DNA of 64,000 nt. It comes from Pseudomonadota bacterium. Its GTDB lineage: Bacteria; Pseudomonadota; Alphaproteobacteria; Rhizobiales; Beijerinckiaceae. Location: positions 57,330 to 121,329 of the forward strand of contig JAKAJL010000005.1 in the NCBI GenBank assembly GCA_021813805.1, given 5' to 3'. The notes beneath the pieces were generated by a model that saw only the letters and a program-made list of their open reading frames with translations, was not told the origin of the DNA and searched no databases. Shown here one piece after another: positions 26,205 to 35,650 of the stretch. Within the stretch, counting starts at the first letter, position 1, and each line of letters starts with the position of its first letter. A program made the position numbers and the translations under genes.

Positions 26205-28414
26205 CGCCGAAATTCAATCGGGCGAGCGAGGCCGACGTCGAAGACCTCGTCGCGGGCCGCCATTCCGACCCCTTCGCCGTTCTCGGACCGCATGAGGACC
26301 ACGGCGGCGTGACCTTGCGCGCCTTCGCGCCGGGCGCCCGGACCCTTTTCGCAATTTTCGCCGACGGCGAACGCTTCGCGCTCGACGCGCGCGGCGCCAA
26401 CGGTTTTTTCGAGGGCTTCTGCCCCGGCAAGCCCGCCTTCGCGGCCTATCGTCTCGCCGCCGAGAACGAAGGCGGCGCGTGGGATTGGGACGACCCCTAC
26501 CGTTACGGCCCGATCCTCGGCGAAATGGACGACCATCTGCTGGTCGAAGGCGCTCATCTCGAGCTGTACCGCCGGCTCGGCGCCCATGTCCTCACCCACC
26601 AGGGCGTCGAGGGCGTTCATTTTTCGGTCTGGGCTCCGCATGCGAGCCGCGTTTCCGTGACCGGCGACTTCAACGGCTGGGACGGCCGCCGCCATCCGAT
26701 GCGCAAACGCGTGGACAGCGGGCTTTGGGAAATCTTCATCCCCGAACTGAAGGCGGGCGCGCTCTATAAATACGAACTGCTCTCGGCCTCCGGCGAAATG
26801 ATGCCGCTCAAGGCCGATCCCTTTGGCCAGGGCGCCCAGTTGCGGCCCATGTCGGCCTCGGCCGTGCCGCGTTCGGGAAAATTCGCCTGGAGCGACGCCG
26901 ATTACCTTGCCGCGCGGGCGCAGAAAGACCCCCGCCGCGCGCCGATGGCCATCTACGAGGTCCATCTCGGCTCATGGCGGCGGGGCGAGAACAACCGCTT
27001 CCTGACCTACGACGAACTCGCCGACAGCCTGGTCCCCTACGCCCGCGACCAGGGTTTCACCCATCTCGAGCTTCTCCCCATTTCCGAACATCCGCTCGAC
27101 GCCTCCTGGGGCTATCAGCCGATCGGCCTCTATGCGCCGACCTCGCGTTTCGGCGACGCCGATGGATTCAAGCGGTTCGTCGATCGCGCTCACGCGCAAG
27201 GCCTCGGCGTGATCCTTGACTGGGTGCCGGCCCATTTCCCCACCGACGAACATGGCCTCGCCTGGTTCGACGGCGAGCCGCTTTACGAACACGCTGATCC
27301 GCGCCGCGGTTTTCACCCGGACTGGAACACCGCGATCTATGATTTCGGCCGGCGCGAGGTCGCCAATTTCCTCGCCGTCAACGCGCTCTACTGGTTCGAG
27401 CAGTTTCATATCGACGCGCTGCGCGTGGACGCCGTCGCCTCCATGCTCTACCTCGATTATTCCCGCCGCGAGGGCGACTGGACGCCGAACCAATATGGCG
27501 GCAAGGAAAATCTCGAAGCCATCGCTTTCCTGCAAAGGGTCAACAGCCTCGTCTACGAGCGCTATCCGGGCGCGATGATGATCGCCGAGGAGTCGACCGC
27601 CTGGCCGGGCGTTTCCCATCCGGTCCATGCGAACGGCCTCGGTTTCGGCTTCAAATGGAACATGGGCTGGATGAACGACAGCCTGCGCTACATGTCGCAG
27701 GACCCTGTCTACCGCCGCTGGGGCCACAACCAGCTCACCTTCGGACTGCTCTACGCGTTCAGCGAGAATTTCGTCCTGCCGATCTCCCACGACGAGGTCG
27801 TGCATGGCAAAGGCTCGGTGCTCAGCAAAATGCCCGGCGACGAATGGCAGAAATTCGCCAACGTCCGAGCCTTTTACGCCTTCATGTGGGCGCATCCCGG
27901 CAAAAAGCTCCTGTTCATGGGCCAGGAATTTGGACAATGGTCGGAATGGAGCGAGGCGCGCTCGCTCGATTGGCATCTGCTGCAATTTGGGCCGCACGCC
28001 GGTCTGAGCCTGCTGGTGCGCGACCTCAACCATCTCTACCGGACGCAAGCCGCCCTCCATGCCCGCGACTGCGAGTCGGACGGCTTCGAATGGCTCGTGG
28101 TGGACGATTCCGACAATTCCGTCTTCGCCTGGCTGAGGCGCGGCGAGGCGAACGACCCGCCCATCGCCGCGGTGGTCAATTTCACCCCCGTTCCGCGCGA
28201 GAATTACCTCCTGCCCCTGCCCACGCCAGGGCGCTGGCGTGAAATCCTCAACAGCGATTCCCATCATTACGGCGGTTCGGGCGTCGGCAATTTCGGCGCC
28301 GTCGAGGCATCGCCGGAGCCCTCCGCCGGGAGGCCGGCGTCGGCCCGGGTCACGCTGCCGCCGCTCGGCGCCGTCTTTTTCCTGTTGGAACCGGAACACA
28401 TTCGGGAGGTTTGA
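26201..28414 (+). CDS. glgB: 1,4-alpha-glucan branching enzyme
   Basis: Makes alpha-1,6 branches by cutting an alpha-1,4 chain and transferring it. The true start is the ATG at 26201 (MTPKFNRASEADVEDL), overlapping the glgP stop; the track start at 26096 is inside glgP. 737 aa. Order: N-terminal N1 module (DPFAVLGPHE), CBM48 module (VHFSVWAPHASRVSVTGDFN), then the GH13_9 barrel with ALRVDAVASMLYLDYSR (nucleophile Asp), MIAEESTAWPGV (acid/base Glu) and PISHDEVVHGKGS. All catalytic residues are present. Confidence 0.97.
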   Translation: MTPKFNRASEADVEDLVAGRHSDPFAVLGPHEDHGGVTLRAFAPGARTLFAIFADGERFALDARGANGFFEGFCPGKPAFAAYRLAAENEGGAWDWDDPYRYGPILGEMDDHLLVEGAHLELYRRLGAHVLTHQGVEGVHFSVWAPHASRVSVTGDFNGWDGRRHPMRKRVDSGLWEIFIPELKAGALYKYELLSASGEMMPLKADPFGQGAQLRPMSASAVPRSGKFAWSDADYLAARAQKDPRRAPMAIYEVHLGSWRRGENNRFLTYDELADSLVPYARDQGFTHLELLPISEHPLDASWGYQPIGLYAPTSRFGDADGFKRFVDRAHAQGLGVILDWVPAHFPTDEHGLAWFDGEPLYEHADPRRGFHPDWNTAIYDFGRREVANFLAVNALYWFEQFHIDALRVDAVASMLYLDYSRREGDWTPNQYGGKENLEAIAFLQRVNSLVYERYPGAMMIAEESTAWPGVSHPVHANGLGFGFKWNMGWMNDSLRYMSQDPVYRRWGHNQLTFGLLYAFSENFVLPISHDEVVHGKGSVLSKMPGDEWQKFANVRAFYAFMWAHPGKKLLFMGQEFGQWSEWSEARSLDWHLLQFGPHAGLSLLVRDLNHLYRTQAALHARDCESDGFEWLVVDDSDNSVFAWLRRGEANDPPIAAVVNFTPVPRENYLLPLPTPGRWREILNSDSHHYGGSGVGNFGAVEASPEPSAGRPASARVTLPPLGAVFFLLEPEHIREV

Positions 28415-28492
28415 TCCGTTACGAGGCGGGCGCGAACGGCCCCGCTTATCACCAAATAAATGCGCTCCAAGCGGCGCTGGAGGAACCGCTCG

Positions 28493-29785
28493 ATGACCAA
28501 ATCATTTAATGTCCCGCTATCCAAATCCCCGACGCATGGCGGGCCGCTTTCCCGCCATGCCCTGGCCTATGTGCTTGCGGGCGGACGCGGCTCGCGCCTG
28601 ATGGAATTGACCGACCGCCGCGCCAAGCCCGCCGTGTATTTCGGCGGCAAGTCGCGCATCATCGATTTCGCTCTGTCCAACGCGCTCAATTCAGGCATTC
28701 GCCGCATCGCGGTCGCCACCCAGTACAAGGCCCACAGCCTGATCCGCCATCTCCAGCGCGCTTGGACCTTCCTGCGTCCCGAGCGCAACGAAAGCTTCGA
28801 TCTTCTCCCCGCCTCGCAGCGCATCTCGGAAAACATGTGGTATGTCGGCACCGCCGACGCCGTCTATCAGAACGCCGACATCATTCTCGACTACGATCCA
28901 CAGTTCATCATCGTTCTCGCCGGCGACCATATTTACAAGATGGACTATGAGCGCATGCTCCAGCAGCATGTGGATCAGGGCGCGGATGTCACCGTCGGCT
29001 GCCTCGAAGTTTCGCGCGAAGAGGCCAAGGGCTTCGGCGTGATGGGGATCGACAGGTCCAACCGGATCATCTCGTTCCAGGAAAAGCCCAAGGACCCGCC
29101 GGCCATGCCCGGCAAGCCCGACCGCTGTCTCGCCAGCATGGGAATCTATGTTTTCACGACGACATTCCTGTTCGACCTGTTGCGCGAGGACGCCGCCAAC
29201 CCCAATTCCAGCCACGATTTCGGCTCCGACCTGATCCCCCACATCGTGAAGCACGGCAAGGCGGTCGCGCATCATTTCTCCTCGTCCTGCGTGCGCTCGA
29301 CCCAGGAAATCAGGCCCTACTGGCGCGACGTCGGCACAGTGGACGCCTATTGGGCGGCCAATATCGACCTGACGGGAATCGAGCCTGAGCTTGACCTGTT
29401 CGACACCACCTGGCCAATCTGGACCTACGCCGAGCTGACGGCGCCGGCCAAATTCGTCCACGATTTCGATGGACGTCGCGGCCAAGCCTTTTCGTCGCTG
29501 GTTTCGGGCGGCTGCATCGTCTCGGGAAGCACCCTGCGCAATTCGCTGCTGTTCAACCGGGTGCGTGTCAATTCCTACGCCCAGGTCGATCATGCGGTGA
29601 TCCTGCCGGACGTCGACGTCGGACGCTCGGCTCGGCTCAATAAGGTCGTCATCGATCATGGAGTGCGCATCCCGCCGGGTCTCGTCATCGGCGACGACCC
29701 CGAACTCGACGCCGCCCGCTTTCGCCGCACGGCCAACGGCGTCTGCCTCGTCACCCAATCGATGATCGACAGACTTTCTTCATGA
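28493..29785 (+). CDS. glgC: Glucose-1-phosphate adenylyltransferase
   Basis: Makes ADP-glucose from ATP and glucose 1-phosphate, the committed and usually allosterically controlled step of glycogen synthesis. 430 aa from the ATG at 28493, with ggagga upstream. The N-terminal nucleotidyltransferase domain has [24 protein letters not shown] and [19 protein letters not shown]; also [13 protein letters not shown] and [12 protein letters not shown]. The C-terminal left-handed beta-helix contains the hexapeptide-like repeats from about residue 330. It lies 78 bp after glgB, the longest gap in the operon, and overlaps glgA by four bases. Confidence 0.97.
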   Translation: MTKSFNVPLSKSPTHGGPLSRHALAYVLAGGRGSRLMELTDRRAKPAVYFGGKSRIIDFALSNALNSGIRRIAVATQYKAHSLIRHLQRAWTFLRPERNESFDLLPASQRISENMWYVGTADAVYQNADIILDYDPQFIIVLAGDHIYKMDYERMLQQHVDQGADVTVGCLEVSREEAKGFGVMGIDRSNRIISFQEKPKDPPAMPGKPDRCLASMGIYVFTTTFLFDLLREDAANPNSSHDFGSDLIPHIVKHGKAVAHHFSSSCVRSTQEIRPYWRDVGTVDAYWAANIDLTGIEPELDLFDTTWPIWTYAELTAPAKFVHDFDGRRGQAFSSLVSGGCIVSGSTLRNSLLFNRVRVNSYAQVDHAVILPDVDVGRSARLNKVVIDHGVRIPPGLVIGDDPELDAARFRRTANGVCLVTQSMIDRLSS

Positions 29786-31230
29786 AGCCGATCGCCGCCC
29801 TTTCCGTCACGCCGGAAGTCTATCCCCTGATCAAGACCGGCGGGCTCGCCGATGTCGCGGGCGCCCTGCCCGGCGCGCTGGCGGCGGAGCATGTCGAATT
29901 GCGCACGCTCTGTCCCGGCTACCGCCCGGTGCTCGCCGCGTTGGACGAGGCCGAGACCGTCGCCCGTGTCGACGACCTCTTTGGCGGGCCGGCGCGAGTT
30001 CTCGCCGGCAAGGCCGGCGGGCTCGACCTGTTCGCGATCGACGCGCCCCACCTCTATGACCGCGACGGCGGCCCTTATGCCGGCCCCGACGGCCGCGATT
30101 TCGCCGACAACGCCTTTCGCTTCGCCGCGCTCTCAAAGGTCGGCGCGGAGATCGGATTGGGGCTGATCGAGGGCTGGCGCCCGCGCGTCGTCCACGCTCA
30201 TGACTGGCAGGCGGGTCTGACCGCCGCTTACTTCCATTACAGCGGCCGGCCGCGTCCGGGCTCGCTGATCACCGTCCATAATCTGGCCTTTCAGGGACAG
30301 TTCCCGGTCGCGGTCTTTCCCGCGCTCGGCCTGCCGCCTCGAGCCTTCTCGATCGAAGGCGTCGAATATTACGGCGGCGTGGGTTTTTTGAAGGCCGGGC
30401 TCCAGCTGGCCGACCGCGTCACCACCGTCTCGCCGACCTATGCGGAAGAAATCCAGCAGGGCCATTCCGGCATGGGCCTCGACGGCCTGCTGCGCATGCG
30501 CGGGAGCCAGCTCGCCGGCGTGCTCAACGGCATAGACACGACGGTCTGGAATCCCGAAACCGACCCGATGATCGCCGCGCCCTTTTCCGCCAAGACTATC
30601 GTGGCGCGCGCCGAGAACAAAAAGGCGCTCCAGGCGCGCATGGGGCTCGCACACGCGCCGGATCGCCTGCTGATCGGCGTGGTCAGCCGCCTGTCGTGGC
30701 AGAAGGGGCTCGATCTCCTCCTCGCCTGCCTGAACTTCTTCGACGAGCACAACGCCCAGCTCGTGCTGCTCGGAACCGGCGATCCGGCGCTCGAAGCGGC
30801 CTTCCAGGACGCCGCGCGCCAGCATCCGGGCCGCATCGCCGTCCATTTCGCCTATGAGGAGCCCCTCGCGCATCTGATCCAGGCGGGTTCGGACGCCATT
30901 CTCGTGCCCTCGCGTTTCGAGCCCTGCGGCCTCACCCAGCTTTGCGCCATGCGCTACGGCGCCGTGCCGGTGGTGGCGCGGGTCGGGGGACTGGCCGATT
31001 CCGTCATCGACGCCAACGAAATGGCGATCCACGCCAATTGCGCCACCGGCCTGCAGTTTTCGCCCGTCACCTCGGAGGCGCTCGCCGGGGCCCTGCGCCG
31101 CTGCGCCGCGCTCCATGCGCGCAAACCGGTCTGGAAAAAGGTCCAGCTCAACGGCCTGAAAACCAATGTCGGGTGGTCGATTCCCGCCAAGCATTACGCG
31201 GCGCTCTATCGCGAGGTCGCGCCGGCTTGA
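29782..31230 (+). CDS. glgA: Glycogen synthase (ADP-glucose type)
   Basis: GT5 enzyme that adds glucose from ADP-glucose to the non-reducing end of glycogen. 482 aa. The N-terminal [16 protein letters not shown] motif binds ADP-glucose. [16 protein letters not shown] and [12 protein letters not shown] are in the N-domain. The C-domain has [16 protein letters not shown] and the catalytic region [20 protein letters not shown]. Coupled to glgC by ATGA and to the downstream fusion by TTGA, so synthesis and debranching genes are translated as a chain. Confidence 0.97.
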   Translation: MKPIAALSVTPEVYPLIKTGGLADVAGALPGALAAEHVELRTLCPGYRPVLAALDEAETVARVDDLFGGPARVLAGKAGGLDLFAIDAPHLYDRDGGPYAGPDGRDFADNAFRFAALSKVGAEIGLGLIEGWRPRVVHAHDWQAGLTAAYFHYSGRPRPGSLITVHNLAFQGQFPVAVFPALGLPPRAFSIEGVEYYGGVGFLKAGLQLADRVTTVSPTYAEEIQQGHSGMGLDGLLRMRGSQLAGVLNGIDTTVWNPETDPMIAAPFSAKTIVARAENKKALQARMGLAHAPDRLLIGVVSRLSWQKGLDLLLACLNFFDEHNAQLVLLGTGDPALEAAFQDAARQHPGRIAVHFAYEEPLAHLIQAGSDAILVPSRFEPCGLTQLCAMRYGAVPVVARVGGLADSVIDANEMAIHANCATGLQFSPVTSEALAGALRRCAALHARKPVWKKVQLNGLKTNVGWSIPAKHYAALYREVAPA

Positions 31231-34200
31231 TCCCGGAAAAGCTCCTCCCCGGCTCGCCCGAGCCCCTCGGACTGAGCCTTGTCGAGGGCGGCGCCAATAT
31301 CGCGGTCTATTCCGAGGCGGCCGAGAGAATCGAATTATGCCTGTTCGACTCCAGCGGCCGGAAGGAACGCGCGCGCCTCGGCTTGCCCGGGCGGACCGGC
31401 CCGGTTTTTCACGGCTTCGCGCCCAACCTTGGCGCAGGCGTGCGCTATGGCCTGCGCGCTTACGGCCCGTGGCGGCCCGAGAATGGCCTGCGGTTCAATC
31501 CAAAAAAGCTGCTGTTTGATCCTTTCGCTCTCGCGCTCGACGGCCCGATCCAGCTTCACGACTCGCTGTTCGACGCGAACTCCGACAGCGGGGCCTTCGC
31601 GCCCCAGGCGGTCGCCGCCGCCCCGCAACTGGCGCGTCCCCATCGCCGCAGGATTCCGTGGCCGGAAACCGTGATTTACGAATTGCATGTGCGCGGCTTC
31701 ACCCGCATGCTCGACGCCGTGCCCGAGAAGCTCCGCGGGACCTTCGCCGGCCTCGCCCATCCGGCCGCCATGGCCCATCTGCTGCGGCTCGGCGTGACCA
31801 CCTTGGAACTGATGCCCTGCGCCGGCTGGATCGACGAACGCCATTTGCGCGCGGCCGGCCTGACCAATTACTGGGGCTATAATCCGATCGCCTTTTGCGC
31901 GCCCGACCCGCGCCTCGCGCCGGGCGGCTGGCGCGAAATCCGCGAGAGCGTCGCCGCCTTGCAGGAGGCCGGCTTCGAGGTGCTGACCGACGTGGTGCTC
32001 AACCACAGCGGCGAAAGCGACGCCGAGGGCCCGACCGTCTCGCTGCGCGGCCTCGACAACGCGACCTTTTACCGGCTCGATCCCGCAGACCCCGCCGCTT
32101 ATGTCAATGACGCCGGATGCGGCAACATCCTGCGGCTCGATCATCCCGCCGTTCTTCGCCTCGCCATGGACTCCTTGCGCGCATGGGCGCTTTACGGCGG
32201 CGTCGACGGCTTCCGTTTCGATCTCGCCACGACGCTTGGCCGCCGCGCCGAGGGTTTCGACCCGCATGCGCCCATGCTCGCGGCGATCGCGCAGGACCCG
32301 GTCCTGCGCGAATTGAAACTCATCGCCGAGCCGTGGGACATCGGGCCGGGTGGCTACCAGCTCGGCGCCTTTCCCGCCGCCTGGGGCGAATGGAACGATT
32401 CGTTCCGCGACGCCGCGCGCAAATTCTGGCGCGGCGACGACGGCATGATCGGGGAAATCGCCACCCGCATCGCCGGCTCGTCCGATCGTCTCGAAGGCCG
32501 CAAGCCGCCCTCGCGCAGCGTGAATTTCGTCACCGCCCATGACGGCTTCACCTTGGCCGATCTCGTATCCTATGCGCGCAAACACAACGAGGCCAATGAC
32601 GAAGGCGATCGCGACGGGACGGACTGCAATTATTCATGGAACAACGGCGCCGAGGGCGAAACGGCGGACGTTGGCGTTCTTGCCGCCCGGCGGCGCGACC
32701 AGCGCAATCTGCTCGCTTTGCTGCTGCTCTCGCGCGGAACGCCGATGCTGTCGATGGGCGCCGAACTGGGCCACAGCCAGAATGGCAACAACAATGCTTA
32801 TTGTCAGGACAGCGAGATCGGCTGGCTCGACTGGCGCAAAGCCGACGCGCGGCTGACCGCTTTCACCGCCGCCCTGATCGCCTTGCGCAAGGCGACGCCG
32901 GCCTTGCGGCAAGACCGATTCCTCACCGGCGCGCCACAGGGCGACGGCCCCGCCGATGTCGAATGGCGCGGCGCCGATGGCGAAATCCTCACAACCGACC
33001 AATGGCGCGAGGCCAAGCGGCGCTTTCTCGCCGGATTCTTCGACGCCGAGGGCACGCGCGCCGGCGTGCTGTTCAACGCCGGCCATGATGAAGCGCATTT
33101 CCGCCTGCCACGCGCGACCAAAGGCCATTTCTGGCGCCGCGCGCTCGACACCGGCGCCGAAGACGGCAATGGCGACGGCGCCGGATTTGACGGCGATGAA
33201 ATCCTTGTGATCGCGCCGCGCTCGACGCTCGTGCTCATCGACACGGCGGAGCAGGAGACGCCCCGCGCCGCTTCGCCCGCGACGCTCGACACGCTCGCCG
33301 GCGCGACCGGAATCGCCCCGCACTGGCATGACGTGAAGGGCGAGCGCCATATCGTCCCGGATTCGACCAAGGCCGCCTTGCTCAAGGCCATGGGCCTGCC
33401 CACGGCGACCCAGGCCGAGGCCCGCGCCAGCCTCAAACGTCTCGCCGACCAACGCGACCGCCGCGCCCTGCCCTATGCCGTGGTCGCGCGCGAGGGCGAA
33501 AAAATCGAGGCGCCTCTGGCCCTCGCCGAACCGCGCGCGGAGTTGGAGCTGGAAGACGAGGCCGGCGACCGCCGGCGGCTGTCATTCGGCGCGGACACGT
33601 TGCGCGCGGAACAGCGCCGGGCCTGCGATGGCGCCGCGTTCACCGTCCATATTGCGACTCTGCCGCCCTTGCCTGCCGGACGCTATAAACTGACGCGGCT
33701 CGATGCGCCGGAGGCGCCTTGCGCGTTGATCGTCGCTCCCGGCGCCTGTTATTGGCCGCCGGCGCTCAAAACCCGCGTCTCGGGCGTCGCCGCCCAGGTC
33801 TATAGCCTGCGCCGCGACGGCGATCAGGGAATCGGCGATTTCACCTCGCTGGCCGAACTGGCCGAACGCGCCGGAGCCGCCGGCTACGCCACGGTCGGGA
33901 TCAACCCGCTCCATGCCTTGTTCGCGCGCGATCGCGAGCGCGCCAGCCCCTATTATCCGAGCGACCGCAATTTCCTCGATCCGATCTATCTCGATCTCGA
34001 AACCCTGGGCGAAATCACCGGCCTGCCTTGCGATCTGACGCCCGATGAGCGCGCGGCGGCGAAAAGACTCGCCGCGAAGACGGAAGTCGATTATCCGGCG
34101 GTCTGGGCGCTGAAGGCGCGAAAAATCGCGGCGCATTTCTCGGACTTCGAGGAGACCGCGCGGCGCGACCCCGCCCTTCCCGCCGCGCGCGAATTCGACA

Positions 34201-35261
34201 ACTTCATCGCCGAAGGCGGCGAGCGATTGCAGGCTTTCGCGTCCTTCGAAGCCTCTGCGCGACAGGGAGACGTCCCTGCCCGCGCCATCCTGTTCGAGCA
34301 ATTCTTATGCGACCGACAGTTCGCCCGCGCCGCCGCGCGCGGTCGGGCTGCCGGCCTCTCGCTCGGCTTCTACCGCGACCTTGCGGTGGGCGCGGCGCCC
34401 GACGGCGGCGAGGTCGCGGCCGAGCGCGGCCTGTTCCTGCCTGGCGCCTGTGTCGGCGCGCCGCCCGACCCCATCGCCGAAACCGGGCAGAACTGGGGCC
34501 TGCCCCCGCCCGACCCGCTGGCCATGGCGCGCGACGGCTACAAAACCTTCGCGACCTTGCTGCGCGCCAACATGCGCCACGCCGGCGCCCTGCGCATTGA
34601 CCATGTCATGGCGCTCCAGCGGCTGTTCATCGTGCCGGAAGGCGCGCCGGCCACCGAGGGCGCCTATCTTTCCTATCCGCTCGACGACCTCGTCGGCGTG
34701 CTGGCGCTGGAAAGTTTTCGCGCGCGCTGCCTCGTCATCGGCGAGGACCTCGGCACCGTGCCGGCGGGTTTTCGTGAAAAAATGGCGCCGGCCAATGTGC
34801 TGAGCTATCGCGTGTTGTGGTTCGAGCGCCAGGCGCAAGACTTCGCGCCTCCGGCCGCTTATCCGCAAATGGCGGTGGCCTGCGCCTCGACCCATGACTT
34901 GCCGACGCTGGCCGGCTGGCGGCGCGGCGCCGATATCGACGAAAAGGCCGCGCTCGGCCTGATGACGCCGGAAGCCGCCGAAAAGGAGCGCGCGCGCCGC
35001 GCCGCCGACATCGCCTGCCTGCTGAAGGCGCTCGCGGCGCAAGACCTCGCCCTGACAGATCCCGCATCCGATGAGGATTTTGCCGCCGCGATCCACACCT
35101 ATGTGGCGAAAACGCCCTCGGCCCTGGCGATGATCCAGCTCGACGATCTGCTGAGCGAGAAAATCGCCGTCAACCTGCCCGGCACCGACCGCGAGCGCCC
35201 CAACTGGCGCCGCAAGCTTTCGCGCGAAATAGCGGAGCTCCCGCCGCTGCCGCGCCGCTGA
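31227..35261 (+). CDS. glgX/malQ: GlgX-MalQ fusion: glycogen debranching enzyme + 4-alpha-glucanotransferase
   Basis: One continuous frame with two full enzymes. The track start at 30942 lies inside glgA. The likely start is TTG at 31227, overlapping the glgA stop (TTGA) with gcgagg upstream, giving 1344 aa. Residues about 1-680 are GlgX (GH13_11, isoamylase type): nucleophile Asp in GFRFDLATTLG (about 331), Glu in LIAEPWDIGPGGYQLG (about 368), and HD in VTAHDGFTL (about 439). From about 685 it is MalQ (GH77): SPYYPSDRNFLDPIY, Asp in ALRIDHVMALQRLF (about 1125), Glu in VIGEDLGTVP (about 1173) and CASTHDLPTLAGWRRG. All catalytic residues are present, so both halves look active. GlgX would cut branches and MalQ would lengthen the released short chains for GlgP. 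Confidence 0.95.
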   Translation: MIPEKLLPGSPEPLGLSLVEGGANIAVYSEAAERIELCLFDSSGRKERARLGLPGRTGPVFHGFAPNLGAGVRYGLRAYGPWRPENGLRFNPKKLLFDPFALALDGPIQLHDSLFDANSDSGAFAPQAVAAAPQLARPHRRRIPWPETVIYELHVRGFTRMLDAVPEKLRGTFAGLAHPAAMAHLLRLGVTTLELMPCAGWIDERHLRAAGLTNYWGYNPIAFCAPDPRLAPGGWREIRESVAALQEAGFEVLTDVVLNHSGESDAEGPTVSLRGLDNATFYRLDPADPAAYVNDAGCGNILRLDHPAVLRLAMDSLRAWALYGGVDGFRFDLATTLGRRAEGFDPHAPMLAAIAQDPVLRELKLIAEPWDIGPGGYQLGAFPAAWGEWNDSFRDAARKFWRGDDGMIGEIATRIAGSSDRLEGRKPPSRSVNFVTAHDGFTLADLVSYARKHNEANDEGDRDGTDCNYSWNNGAEGETADVGVLAARRRDQRNLLALLLLSRGTPMLSMGAELGHSQNGNNNAYCQDSEIGWLDWRKADARLTAFTAALIALRKATPALRQDRFLTGAPQGDGPADVEWRGADGEILTTDQWREAKRRFLAGFFDAEGTRAGVLFNAGHDEAHFRLPRATKGHFWRRALDTGAEDGNGDGAGFDGDEILVIAPRSTLVLIDTAEQETPRAASPATLDTLAGATGIAPHWHDVKGERHIVPDSTKAALLKAMGLPTATQAEARASLKRLADQRDRRALPYAVVAREGEKIEAPLALAEPRAELELEDEAGDRRRLSFGADTLRAEQRRACDGAAFTVHIATLPPLPAGRYKLTRLDAPEAPCALIVAPGACYWPPALKTRVSGVAAQVYSLRRDGDQGIGDFTSLAELAERAGAAGYATVGINPLHALFARDRERASPYYPSDRNFLDPIYLDLETLGEITGLPCDLTPDERAAAKRLAAKTEVDYPAVWALKARKIAAHFSDFEETARRDPALPAAREFDNFIAEGGERLQAFASFEASARQGDVPARAILFEQFLCDRQFARAAARGRAAGLSLGFYRDLAVGAAPDGGEVAAERGLFLPGACVGAPPDPIAETGQNWGLPPPDPLAMARDGYKTFATLLRANMRHAGALRIDHVMALQRLFIVPEGAPATEGAYLSYPLDDLVGVLALESFRARCLVIGEDLGTVPAGFREKMAPANVLSYRVLWFERQAQDFAPPAAYPQMAVACASTHDLPTLAGWRRGADIDEKAALGLMTPEAAEKERARRAADIACLLKALAAQDLALTDPASDEDFAAAIHTYVAKTPSALAMIQLDDLLSEKIAVNLPGTDRERPNWRRKLSREIAELPPLPRR

Positions 35262-35350
35262 AAAACAGCTCATCGGCCTGCCTGGCGCCCTCCCTCCCCC
35301 TTGTGGAGAGGGATTACCGGCTGCGAGGTCGCGTAACGAAACTCCAAGTT

Positions 35351-35650
35351 TCACCGTTTCCGCCTGGCCTTGCGCGTCCTGCTGTCAAAAGTCGGGACGT
35401 AAAAATCGGGGTCCTTTCTCGCGACCCAGGCGATGAAGCGCGCGATTTCGTCTTGACCGCGCAGGGCCTCGATCGTGCCAAAAGCGCGCAAAATCTCGCG
35501 CTCCGACAAGGTCTTGTGAATCTTGCGATGGCAGATCGGATGCAGCGCGACCGTCTCCCCGCCGCCAAAGGTTTTGGGCGTCAGATGATGGGCCTCGATT
35601 TTCGCGCCCAGCGGGCGTCCGCACAGGGGGCAGATCGCGGCGTCATCCAT
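35351..35650 (-). CDS. Small HNH-type nuclease domain protein
   Basis: 99 aa from the ATG at 35650 (MDDAAICPLCGRPLG). It has a zinc-binding CPLC pair, the HNH core KIEAHHLTPKTFGGGE and ALHPICHRKIHKTL, so two Cys pairs/Cys-His and the catalytic His are visible. The C-terminus is basic (TRKARRKR), suiting nucleic acid binding. The start overlaps the 3' end of the DMT transporter gene by eight bases. Such stand-alone HNH proteins are common in alphaproteobacteria. There is no methylase or restriction partner here, so a role in DNA repair or processing is as likely as defence. Confidence 0.8.
   Translation of the reverse strand: MDDAAICPLCGRPLGAKIEAHHLTPKTFGGGETVALHPICHRKIHKTLSEREILRAFGTIEALRGQDEIARFIAWVARKDPDFYVPTFDSRTRKARRKR

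Noticed and set aside
28415-28492. Operon break between glgB and glgC
   Set aside because: Only 78 bp with no hairpin terminator; genes are collinear and functionally linked.
35351-35650. Restriction or anti-phage system around the HNH gene
   Set aside because: No methylase, specificity subunit or other defence gene beside it; neighbours are a transporter and a stress protein.
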